A DNA stretch of 64,000 nucleotides from Lunularia cruciata (taxonomy: Eukaryota; Streptophyta; Marchantiopsida; Lunulariales; Lunulariaceae), in contig OX419757.1 of assembly GCA_948567375.1 (NCBI GenBank), positions 61,876,001-61,940,000 on the forward strand, read 5' to 3'. Positions 1-9,311 of this stretch are shown here, piece by piece (within the stretch, counting starts at the first letter, position 1; each line of letters begins with the position of its first letter). The translations under genes were made by a program, and so were the position numbers. Under the pieces are notes generated by a model that saw only the letters and a list, made by a program, of their open reading frames with translations, searched no databases and was not told the origin of the DNA.

Positions 1-370
1 CTAGAGGATAACATGACTTTATTACCAACTTCAAAGGTGAGATCACGACGATGGTGGTCCGCATATTGTTTTTGGCGATTCTGAGCAACAAGGAGGTGAG
101 ACTTGGCTTGTTGGAGAGATTGGGATATAGTGGTCAAGAATGTGGAAGTATGAGGAACCTAAGATGGAGGGGGAGCAAGAAGAGAATCTGGAACAAGCGG
201 ATCTTGGCCAAAATTGAGAAAGAAAGGAGAAAATCCGGGGCTTGCCTATTTGGAATTGTTGTAGGCAAATTCTGCAACTGCAAGACATTCGTCCCAATTG
301 GTATGGTGGACATTGACAAAGGCATGCAACATATCCTCCAATGTATGATTTTCACGTTCGGTTTGTCGAT
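1..370 (-). pseudogene. Decayed Ty3/gypsy integrase fragment
   Basis: Read on the minus strand this shows the end of a Ty3 integrase: a QTER-like motif near 355, then [20 protein letters not shown] and AEFAYNNS, and further down VAQNRQKQYADHHRRDLTFE with VGNKVMLSS. These are the standard blocks after the third catalytic residue and before the GPY/F region. The frame is broken several times. The same blocks occur again at 2725-3130, so this is a second copy of a related element. Similarity stops abruptly near 370, where LTR-like sequence begins, so the copy was probably cut by an insertion. The window edge truncates the other side. Confidence 0.75.
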
Positions 371-960
371 ATTATTTATATAGAGATAAAGGATGGTTTT
401 ACATTAATCATGATTAGCTAAAGTTAGTCATAACTAAGATAGAGGGAAGCTTACTTTAGAGGAAGTAGAAAAGATGAGCACCACTATTTTGGATTCTAGT
501 GTATTGATTTGGTATTATTCCTAAGTGTTTAGCTTTGAGGAAATAGTTGAGAACTCTTGGACCCACAAGCCTTTTGTTTTGGATTCTTCTATAGTCCAAA
601 GATAGTCCATGTGAAAGAATCCTTGACTTAGTAGTTGGGTCAAGATAAGACCACATGCTTGAGAGAATATTTTCATGAACATGGATTTTCTTTTAGACTT
701 TAGACTTTATTTTACTTTTAGCCTAGTAACTTTAGTTACTCTAGGAATTAATAATTTTAGTGCCTGATTATTTCACAAGTATATAAACAAGGGATGTGGA
801 GGTATTCATTATCTTTTCATTTGCAATTATTTTTCTCTCATTGAGTTCTCTTCTGAGCAATGGTTTGAATCTTGGAGTGTTAGCCTTGGAAGATTCTGAT
901 GGAGTTGATGGGTTCCTTGCCTTCTTAGTCCATGATGTGCTACCTTAATATCCATTAGAG
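371..960 (+). repeat. LTR-like dispersed repeat, copy 1
   Basis: This segment is recognisably similar, block by block, to about 46990-47620: an ATCATGATTAG start, a shared GACC-rich block near 640 and 47290, a GGAGGTATTCATTATC-like block near 800 and 47430, and a final GTGCT block near 945. A TATA-like TATATAAAC at about 780 is followed 60-90 bases on by a pyrimidine-rich stretch, as in an LTR promoter. It begins where the integrase fragment breaks off. No reading frame is seen. LTR identity is inferred from the promoter-like layout and from having two copies, not from matched ends. Confidence 0.45.
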
Positions 961-1640
961 GTTCATCTTGAGTGACAGTCAAGCCGGCTCACATGCCATT
1001 CACTTCAACTCTTGAGATGATTCAAGCAGCTTTTGCATTGCCACTTGGGAGTGAAAAGAGGAGGTCTATCCCTCACTCTCCTGTGCAAGATTGGTTTCTC
1101 GTATAGGATCACATAGTGAGAAGGTACTTGGCACAACAATGCATTTATCTTGCATGGAGGCTATTTTTTTAAACAATTGTTGCTCTCCTTGTCCCTAGAC
1201 GTCAGCCGAAGGTGGTGCAATTGTATCTTGCATTAATGGTGAAGTGGAAGGTAGAGAGGTGTAGGATACACTTGCAACAAGCAAGAGAGGATTATGATTG
1301 GGTGAAACTCATGCTTTAAGTAGTTAGTGCAGAGATGGTATCCTTGCAGAAATAGATTTGTTGGCCGGATGGATGGAGATACAAGGTGACATTCATGGGT
1401 CAGTTTCTCACTTGAGTGTTCATGGGGAGTGGATTCCTAGATGGAGAGGTAGATTATGACACCATAGTCCAAAAGGGAATATATCTTCATGATGAGAGAG
1501 CTGAGGACAAGAGTTAGGATGAGGAAGGTGAGTGAGAGTCAATTAATAAGCATGTTTCTTACAAACACTGCATTTTATCTTTCTCTATGTACCATGTAAA
1601 ATATGAATAAATTATATTATAGTTGGAGTATTGTCTTGGA
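961..1640. other. No recognisable gene
   Basis: About 680 bases follow the LTR-like copy with no reading frame over 60 codons and no motif I recognise. It may be internal or leader sequence of the element whose LTR precedes it, but nothing here proves that. Confidence 0.3.
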
Positions 1641-2285
1641 TTCACTTGAATGCTTTCTTGAGTTTCATGAATGAAAGTATCTCATACCCTTATCAAGTTA
1701 TGTATATGCAGATGATGTTACCCATAGAATGAAAGGAGGCAAGGAGTCTTTTACATTACACTCACAACAACCCTCTACCTTACCTCCTTTGTAAAATACC
1801 AAGGAGAAAAATAGAAGAATGGAAGATCAAAGTGAAAAATCACATGGAGACTCTTGAATGAGGGAAATTCTGAATGCCTAGCATGAGCTTGGGCTTTTTT
1901 TATTTATAAGGAAAATACAAAGCACTTGAGAAGGTTTTCAAGAAGTTTCCTATAGGCTGCCTTCTCAGAGTGCAATCCAAACTAATCCATAAGCTTCCTG
2001 AGAAGCTTTCTTCTAGAAGTCGTCTATTTGGCATGCAAGCAAAGCTAGTTGGGAAGCTTCCCAAGAAGCTTCCTTCTAGAAGCTACCTAATTGGCGTGCA
2101 AGCTAAGCTAGCTAGGAAGATTCCTCTTCAAAATCACCACTTAGTATGCACATTACCCAATAGCTAGAAGGTACCAAGTAGTTTCCTAGATGCTTTTAGA
2201 ATATTCTTATAATTTTTGGCTAATTTGGCTTATTTATGACTTTGTTAGTCTCAACTAACTTGTTTGTAAACTCCATATTGTTACA
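1640..2285 (-). repeat. Probable 3' LTR of the decayed minus-strand chromovirus
   Basis: On the minus strand the segment starts TGTAACAATATGG at 2285, directly downstream of the chromodomain remnant (2330-2480), which is where a 3' LTR should start. Reading on, it has a block of 63-bp tandem repeats (1967-2127), then a TATA-like CTTATAAATAAAA near 1905, then a pyrimidine-rich leader. This is a normal U3-R-U5 order. The downstream edge is not defined, and no partner LTR is visible because the 5' side of the element has been disrupted by later insertions. Confidence 0.5.
1967..2127. repeat. 63-bp tandem repeat, about 2.5 units
   Basis: Imperfect units start near 1967, 2030 and 2093. Each carries a GGC(A/G)TGCAAGC block, an AGCTAG block and nested AAGCTTC palindromes. 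The repeat lies upstream (minus strand) of a TATA-like element inside the probable LTR, the usual place for U3 enhancer repeats. The unit is a multiple of three, so it also makes a repetitive plus-strand open frame, which I regard as non-coding. Confidence 0.7.
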
Positions 2286-2299
2286 TATTCACCCACTGC

Positions 2300-3650
2300 T
2301 AGTTGGTGATGTCCTCATCACCATAAAAGCTTCAAACTCTTGGATAATCATTTGTGCATGTTGGAGATGAGAAAGAGACTCCCAAGTAGCATCATGAAGG
2401 AGATACTCTTTCCAAAGGACTTTGAACTCAATATGTTATTAGTCACCATGTTGAATGTGGCAACATGTGAGGATACAATGAACTTCATACTCCTCATGAT
2501 TATTGATAGGGAGAGAAGTAGAGGGCATTGGACACAAGAGGAAAAGGAAGATGGATTAGAAACAAAGGGTTTCAACTTGGAAACATGAAAGGTAAGGTGG
2601 ATTTGCATATGACAAGACAAGGCAAGGCAAGTTGATAAGTAATAGGAGAAATGATTTGGGTGACAAATAGACCTATCCAATTAGGAGCAAGTTTATAAAC
2701 TTGGGTATCAAGTGGGAGGGGTAGGTTTTTAGAAGAAAGTATGATCTTATCACTAAGTTGGAAGGTGAGATCATGATGATGTTGTCATGATATTTCTAAT
2801 GATTTTGAGCAACAAGGAGATGTAATGAGAGATGAGATTTGGTTTATTGTAAAGATTGGGATATTCTGGTAAGGAAGGTGAAAGTATGAGAGACATGAGA
2901 TGGAAGAAGAACAAGAAGGAAAGCTAGAACAAGTGGGTTTTGACTAAAATTAAGGAAAAAATGAGAAAATCTGGTGTTTGTCTATTTAGAATTATTATAG
3001 GTAAACTTAAAAATTGTAAGATATTCATCCCAATTGGTTTGGTGAATGTTGACAAATGCATAAAGCATATCCTCTAAGGTGTAATTTATATGTTCAGTTT
3101 GTCCATTAGTTTGAGGATGATACGCCATGGACAAAGCAAGCTTGGTGTCAAGTAGTTGGAAGAGTGCTTGCCAAAAAAATTTAGTTATGGTTAGAGATGA
3201 TTATGTGAGGCATCCTATGATGCTTGAAGACATTATCAAAAAAGATCTAGGACAATGTTGGAGCATCCATTATATCAAAGATTGGTGCCAAATAGATTTG
3301 TTTACTAAGCTTATTGACAAACACCATGATTGTTTTGTGACCTTGCTTTGTCTTGGGCAAAGATGTGATGAGATCTAAACTCACATGTTCCCATCAAGCA
3401 AATGGAATGGGAAGTGGTTGAAGGAGTCAACTTGGTTTTGGTTGTTGGCTTTGTTGCATTGATAGCTCTCATAAGATTGGACAAACTCTTGAACATCCCA
3501 TACCATATTGTGCCAACACCATTGGTATTGTAGGATACCCAAGGTCTTGTCCACACCCATGTGACCAACAATTGGTAAGTCATGGGCATCTTGAAGGTGC
3601 ACAAGTCATAGATTACCCTTGGTTGGAACATAGATATAATCCTCATGTAA
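2300..3650 (-). pseudogene. Decayed chromovirus integrase and chromodomain
   Basis: Minus-strand frames, broken by stops and shifts, give in order: an integrase zinc-binding region (GHMGVDKTLGILQYQWCW near 3560), a core-domain start (MVFVNKLSK near 3330), a YHP-like block near 3120, integrase C-terminal blocks at 2725-3110, HMQIHLTFHVSKLKPF near 2600, and a chromodomain-like EFKVLWKEYLLHDATWESL near 2430-2380. The HDATWE stretch is the chromodomain signature of chromoviral Ty3 elements. It is the oldest element in this part of the window, since a solo LTR and a complete element are both inserted into it. Confidence 0.75.
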
Positions 3651-3699
3651 TAGAAGGCCTTCCTTGAAGGAGAAGGTGTTTTATTGTTTATCATATACT

Positions 3700-4275
3700 A
3701 CAAGATGACCTTCTACCATCTAAAAAAGAGGTCTTGTTGTGAAGCGGTCCTAAACTTGATTTTGACTTTTGAATCAATTGATATGGTCATAATTGCCGCC
3801 ATGATAAGAGGAAGAGGCTGAACAACACGACCAACTTGTGATAAGGTATCAAGGATGGTATGGAACCTACCAAATTTGTACTCAAGTTTGATGTCAAACA
3901 ACTATAGTTGTTCCTCCATTGATGGCGTCGACTCTTCATGCTCCAAATGTAATGTTTGTAATAAGGGTTTGTGATTGGTTTGCATAATCACTTGTTTCCC
4001 CAAGAGATAATGTCTCAATATCTTGGTGGCATATACTATTGTTAATTGTTTTTGATCTCGAGTAGAGTAATTTCTTTTTGTGGTGTTTAGTCAGTGAAAT
4101 GCAAAAGAAATTGGATGTAATCCATTTGGAAATTCCTATTGCAACATAGCTCCAATATTAGAGTTAGAAGTATCAAAATCAACCACAAAAGGTAATTGAG
4201 GATCATATGGTTGAAGAATGGATCTTGAAGACACAATATGTTTCAACTTTTGGAATACTTTTTTGTACTTGGTGG
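3700..4275 (-). pseudogene. Decayed Ty3 RNase H region
   Basis: The minus strand shows remains of the RT-RNase H connection and RNase H: KVFQKLK near 4240, ILQPYDPQLPF near 4200, then degenerate RNase H ending with FDIKLEYKFGRFHTILDTLS near 3890-3830, matching the usual D-x-LSR end block. Catalytic residues cannot be followed with confidence. The frame is continuous in order with the integrase below and the RT above (5000-5830), from which it is split by a solo LTR. Confidence 0.65.
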
Positions 4276-4995
4276 TTGTAATACCAATAACTAGACATAT
4301 CATCTAGAGATGAAAATTGGCTTGGTAACATCTAGAAGAATTTTATGTATGATGGGCTAGGTATATCAGATAGAGGTGTCACCAAAAGAGGACTTCTATT
4401 GATAGGGTAGGAGCCAAAAATAGCCTAAATTTGTAATACCAAAAGTTAGATATATTATCTAGAGGTGAAAATTAGCTTGGTAACATCTAGAAGGATGTTA
4501 TGTATGACAGGCTAGGTAGATCAAATAGAGGTGTCACCAAAAGAAGACTTTTACTAATAGGGTAGGAGCCAAAAGTAGCCTGGAAACTTTAGAGCCAATT
4601 TTGTAGGCCTAAATGGATGAATTAGGCCTAAAAAATGCAAATTCTCCCCCTCAGAAACAAAGGAAAGGTTTGCCTTTCATCCCTTAGGTTTTTCTCATCA
4701 AGAGCTTTCCAATGGTACCTCACCCATGCGGTTCAGAGATTCTTACAAGAATATTCCCTAAAGATTCCCTTTAATGAAAGACGGTTTGACCAACTAGATA
4801 GGATCAGAACTGACATGTCACCCATGCATGCAACTAATCTAGGGGTAGAGCTTGTTGACATGTCACCAATCTATATATCTGATCCAAGGGTGGAGCTTCC
4901 TTGGGAGGAATCCCCTTTGCTATATAATACAATCAAGGTGCTCCTTTGGGCATTGAAGATTGAGTGCGGAGCTTTGTGTTTTCTCCTATATTTCC
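4276..4995 (+). repeat. Solo LTR, chromovirus A family
   Basis: The segment begins TGTAATACCAATAACTAG, like the LTR of the complete element at 6886, and tracks that LTR through the same blocks: GGTAACATCTAGAAG, AGAGGTGTCACC, GAATTAGGCCT, the AGAGCTTTCCAATGGTACCT block and the final TGTGTTTTCTC. It includes the same internal ~155-bp duplication (second unit at about 4430). It interrupts the minus-strand RT/RNase H remnant: the coding sense resumes at about 5000. I could not identify a clean target duplication. The right edge is approximate. Confidence 0.75.
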
Positions 4996-4999
4996 CTTA

Positions 5000-5830
5000 A
5001 GGTTTCTTATCCTTAGAAAGTTATAGTTTTCCACTCAAAGTTTGAGGTTTTCCCCAAGAGATCAGCTAATGGTGCGACCACATGAGCATAAAAGTGGATG
5101 AATAATCAATAAAACTTGTCAATCCATTAAATGCCCGCACTTCTGAGGCATTCTTTGGAATATGCCAATCAATAATGGCTTTGATTTTTGCCTCTTCCAT
5201 CTTGATCCCTTCTAGTGAGACCTTATGATGCAAGAAGGTAACTTCTTTTTGCCAAAATGTACACTTTGACTTCTTGCAATAAAACTTCCATTGATATAGT
5301 TTTCTTAGGACTTCTTGCACATGATTCCTATGTTTTATCTTTGTTTGCTATAGATTAAAATATCATCCAAGAACACCACCATATACATCCAATAGCCCAT
5401 CTAACACCAAATACATCTAATCTATGAAGATTACCGGAGCATTAGTGAGCCCATGGTAGAACTCTCCATTCAAAATGTCCATACCTTTTGCAAAAGATCT
5501 TTTGCACATCCTCCATATCAATGGGAATCTAGTAATCGTTACTTCAAAGATCCAACTTGGAGAAGTATTGTGCTCCACTCAATTGATCTAGCAAGTCATC
5601 AATTTGAGGCAAGGGATATTTATTCTTCTTTGTTTGTTTGTTGAGGTCACGATTATCAATACAAAAGCAAAGTCTCCCATCCTTCTTTGGGAGAAATAGT
5701 ATTGGTGCTCCCAAAGAGACATACAATGTCATAGGAAATCTTTCTCCAATAACTTTGTGAGTGTTATTCAAAGCTCTTTCAGCTCCTTTGGTTAGAGTTG
5801 ATAGATTGGTCAATTCATTAGAGTACTTCT
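5000..5830 (-). pseudogene. Decayed Ty3 reverse transcriptase
   Basis: Minus-strand fragments give [36 protein letters not shown] and [16 protein letters not shown] (5813-5544), the fingers and first palm motif of Ty3 RT. Then come the thumb and connection (QEVLRKLYQWKFYCKKSKC, then KASEVRAFNGL-like at about 5320-5070) and VVAPLADLLGK up to 5000. The YxDD region lies in the broken part between about 5330 and 5540. Numerous stops make it non-functional. Confidence 0.8.
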
Positions 5831-5839
5831 TGGCAATAA

Positions 5840-6885
5840 CTCAATCTTGAAGTGCATACTAAGATCAGAGGGTAACCCCTTCAATAGATCATTTAGAAAC
5901 ACATGTACAAACTCCTAAACTATTTGATCAACCACTTTTTGATGAGACTTTTGGCCCTCATCAGATTCTCCATGCGTAATTGACTTATCTACATTGTAAA
6001 AATAGGAATATCTTTCTCTAAAGCTTGCTCTATGGCTTCTTTATTGAAAAACTTCCCATTTTGGGACTATCTATTCTTAAGTGTTTTACTCAAAGGTGCC
6101 AGATAACCTAATTGGTAATTTTTATCTTGGCGTTGTACTTGAATTTGTTGTTAGGCCTAATCAAATTGAACCTTATGATATTCAAGCCAAGGTAAACCTA
6201 AAATGACACTATAGTGTAGAGGTGCCACTACAAACCTCATATATTTCCCTATCTTGAAATTTAAAAGGATGTGAGGTATGTAATTTAGAACCTTTGCTAT
6301 CATCTGCTACCATTAATCTACTTCCAATTAATGGTTTGATAAGGATAATTAATTCCTTTGTTAATTGCATAGACATGCAATTCTATGAACTTCTAAATGA
6401 ACCAAAATCCTATAGGTTGAGCCTTCAAATCCCATTAAAACTAATCAAGTTTTGAGTATATGGCTCTAATTCTCCCACTAGGATTCTTTATTCCCTTGAT
6501 CATCATACTCCACAAACTCCATTTGGGCAATTTGTTGGGGTCATCTATTCTTGAGTGGAAATTCAGCAATATGTTGTCCAATTTAGTGATAATAAAATCA
6601 AGCACCATTTTTTCACAATCTTTCTCAATCTGTAGTACCAAATCAATCTCCGTTGGATGGCATCAATCTCCATTGGTGCCGGCTCCTCCACCCAAGTGTG
6701 TAGTGTGTTAGTAGGTTCTGTGAAGGTCAAGGTCAAGACCAAGTTGTCACAACCAAGGAATCAATTTGCTCAACCAACTTCATGGCTTTTTGCAAGTGTT
6801 TGTGCTCCCACATGGTCATCTCTAATTTGTTGCATGACTTTAAACCTCATAAATTGATCCAAAGTTTCATCTTCTAGTATATTTG
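5840..6885 (-). pseudogene. Decayed Ty3 protease and gag region
   Basis: This is the upstream part of the minus-strand chromovirus. Weak protease-like and linker text can be followed near 6450-6130. A gag-like stretch, IEKDCEKMVLDFIITKL, lies near 6600, and LEDETLDQFMRFKVMQQIRD at 6870-6820 looks like a capsid segment. The gag reading runs up to the insertion site at 6885 and can be continued beyond the inserted element at 13489-13530 once one copy of the 5-bp duplication is dropped. Assignment rests on position and partial motifs. Confidence 0.55.
6881..6885. repeat. Target-site duplication, left copy (ATTTG)
   Basis: ATTTG immediately precedes the 5' LTR and is repeated exactly at 13484-13488 after the 3' LTR. 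It defines the ends of the complete element. Confidence 0.9.
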
Positions 6886-7620
6886 TGTAATACCAAGGGT
6901 TAGCCATATGATCTAGATGTGAAATTCAGTTTGGTAACATCTAGAATGATGTTATACATGATGGTCAAAATAGATCAGATAGAAGTATCACCAAAAGAGT
7001 ACTTCTACTAATAGGGCAGAAACCAAAATAAACTTGAGAACCTTAGAACCAATAGCTAGACATATGATTTAAAGGTGAGAATTGGTTTGGTAACATCTGG
7101 AAGAATGTTACACATGATGGACTAAAAAGATCAGAAAGAGGTATCACAAAAAGAGGACTTCTACTAATAGAGTAGGAACCGAAATATGCCTGAAATCTTT
7201 GAAGGCAATTTCGGAGGCCTAAACGGATGAATTAGGCCTTGAAAATGTGCAGATTCTCTTCCAATAGAGGAAAAGGCTGGCCTTCCTTCCCACCTGCTTT
7301 GTCTCGTCGAGAGCTTTCCAATGGTACCTTACGTGATTATGAGATTCCTACAAGAAGATTCCCTAAAAGATTCCCTCCGGTCAAAGCTTGTTTGACCAAC
7401 CAGATAGAACCTAGACCAGACAGGTCACCCATCCAAGTAAGTAATCCAAGGGTGGAGCTTGCTGACATGTCACCTATCTGTGTCCCTAATCCTATGGTGG
7501 AGCTTCCTTGGAGGAGATCCTCTTTGTCTATATAATAAAGAGAAGGTGCTCCCTTGGGGCATCGAATGTTTGAGTATGCAATATGTGTTTTCTCTCTTCT
7601 CTTGTCCTCGGAGGATTACA
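6886..7620 (+). repeat. 5' LTR of element A
   Basis: It starts TGTAATACC and ends GGATTACA, giving a short terminal inverted repeat. Two related ~155-bp blocks lie inside it (from 6886 and from about 7040), each with GGTAACATCTRGAA and CTTCTACTAATAG. A TATA-like CTATATAATAAAG is at about 7528-7540. The 3' copy is at 12747-13483. Confidence 0.92.
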
Positions 7621-7621
7621 A

Positions 7622-7633
7622 TGGTATCAGAGC
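7622..7633 (+). other. Primer-binding site of element A
   Basis: TGGTATCAGAGC starts one base after the 5' LTR. This is the standard plant LTR-element primer site complementary to the 3' end of initiator methionine tRNA. Confidence 0.92.
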
Positions 7634-8222
7634 GAGTGTTCTAGTCCAAGAGAGTGGATCACCCCTCTTGGAATAACACAAACTACTAAAACTGAGTAAT
7701 TTGAGGTGGAGAACATAGAGTAATCGCTAGACTTAGGAAGGACTTTAGAGAGCGGATGGGATGGATGCACCGGGGGGACAATTTCCCGCACCTAGCTTTC
7801 CATTCTCAAACCCATTCCACATCAAGGTTATGTACATTTGCGTGAGCAGATGAGGGTATCGCTAGTTTATCACTTTGGTGCGGAATTCATGGACAGAGTG
7901 ATGAACTCACCAAACCCGATGATTCTACCTGTGGTGATATATGACAGAGAGTGGGATTTGACGATCTACATTCTATTATGATAATATGGATATGAATGTC
8001 CCAAATCCTCTCCCTTTCAACACTCAAGTAGAAATCTGTTATGTTGTGAGGCAGAAAGTGATGTTTAGAGATTTTGTGGTTAGGAATTTTGGTGAGGAGT
8101 ATTATCAACGAGTGATAGCTTTGGAGGTCCCAATGGTAGTTCCGATAGTTTGTGCACCTTCCATAGTGATTATATTGACTCTGTATTGAAGTAGACATTA
8201 GCAATTGGGTGTTGCAGGAATC
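7634..8222 (+). other. Untranslated leader of element A
   Basis: About 590 bases lie between the primer site and the gag start. A 67-codon open frame (7986-8189) is present but shows no gag motif. I see no recognisable packaging structure. Confidence 0.6.
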
Positions 8223-9311
8223 ATGGATCCGTAGTTGCAAGAGTTGGTGCAAGGAATGCAAGGGATGCTGAATGAACTTCGAGAGATTAAGATGATCATG
8301 GAGACATTACAAAGTCAAGTGCAGATCCTCAGGAACGATCAGGCCTTGCAAGAAGAAGAGTTATCTTAAAACCCAGTACCTGCGGCTGAAGTACTTGGAG
8401 AGGCACCCGTGCCTACAAACCCTATCAACGATGAAGCCACGTTGCTACTCCAAATGAAGAAGACTTGCAACATCGAGCCTTACAAGGGGCAGCGTATGAT
8501 GGGAGTAGTGGAAAATTGGATCTCGAGAATGAATCAATATTTCCTATTGTTCTCAACAGAGATCATAGAGCATGTTGCAAGCGTGTTTGCATGTGGGTAC
8601 TTGACCGATAAAGCTCTCACATGGTATGATGCTTGAGAACGATCCATGCTGGCAGAGAGAAGGGAGGTCACATGGACAGCAATGCAAGAAGGACTGCTAA
8701 AGAATTTCCAATCGGTGGATTCTGTGCAGATGGCTCGAACTCGACTATGGAGATTGAGACAGAAGAGTAGCATACAAGAGTATGTGGAGGCATTTCTGGA
8801 TCTACAAGTCGTAATTACCGACATGAGTCCAGCAGAGGCTCTCGACAATTTCAAACGAGGGTTGAAAGAGCGAATTCGCCAAGAAGTCATGGTGCAAAAC
8901 CCTTGCACGGTATTTGAAGCCATTGCTTGTGCGCAAAGAATAGTAGGAGCATTAGATGGAGGTGAAGGAGGTGTTCCCCCTCAACATTATTGGGCAAAAA
9001 TGCCACACATGGGTGGACCAGTACCGATGGAATTATGCAACCTTCGATTCCGGGATCGAGGAGCATGGCCGCTTCAAGGGGAGCAGGGACGGGTAGAAGA
9101 ACAAAGAGATGGAGTCCCACGAGGAGAAGGGACTCGAGGAGAACAACGCTGTTGTTACAATTGTGGCCGTATTGGGCACATATCTACCAATTTTTGCACT
9201 CGTTTCCCTAGAGGCCCTCGGCCTTTGTATAGGCGATCTTTGAACAACATGGAGAGGCACATTGAAGAGGAGGAGGTGGAAACCACTTCGGAAAACAAAG
9301 ATCACCAGTAA
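8223..9311 (+). pseudogene. gag of element A (three in-frame stops)
   Basis: The frame opens with ATG at 8223 and reads MDP, stop, then LQELVQGMQGMLNELREIK, a coiled-coil-like start. The capsid follows, with KALTWYDA, FQSVDSVQMARTRLWRLRQK and SSIQEYVEAFLDL. The zinc knuckle CYNCGRIGHISTNFC has one residue more than the usual spacing between His and the last Cys. In-frame stops are TAG at 8232, TAA at 8367 and TGA at 8634; all are one transition away from a sense codon. The frame ends at 9309-9311 and overlaps the pol frame, which is open from 9266 in the -1 phase. Confidence 0.9.

Noticed and set aside
9266-9311. Gag-pol overlap as a programmed -1 frameshift site
   Set aside because: The overlap and phase fit, but no classical slippery heptamer is present; GGAAAAC at 9290 is a weak candidate only.
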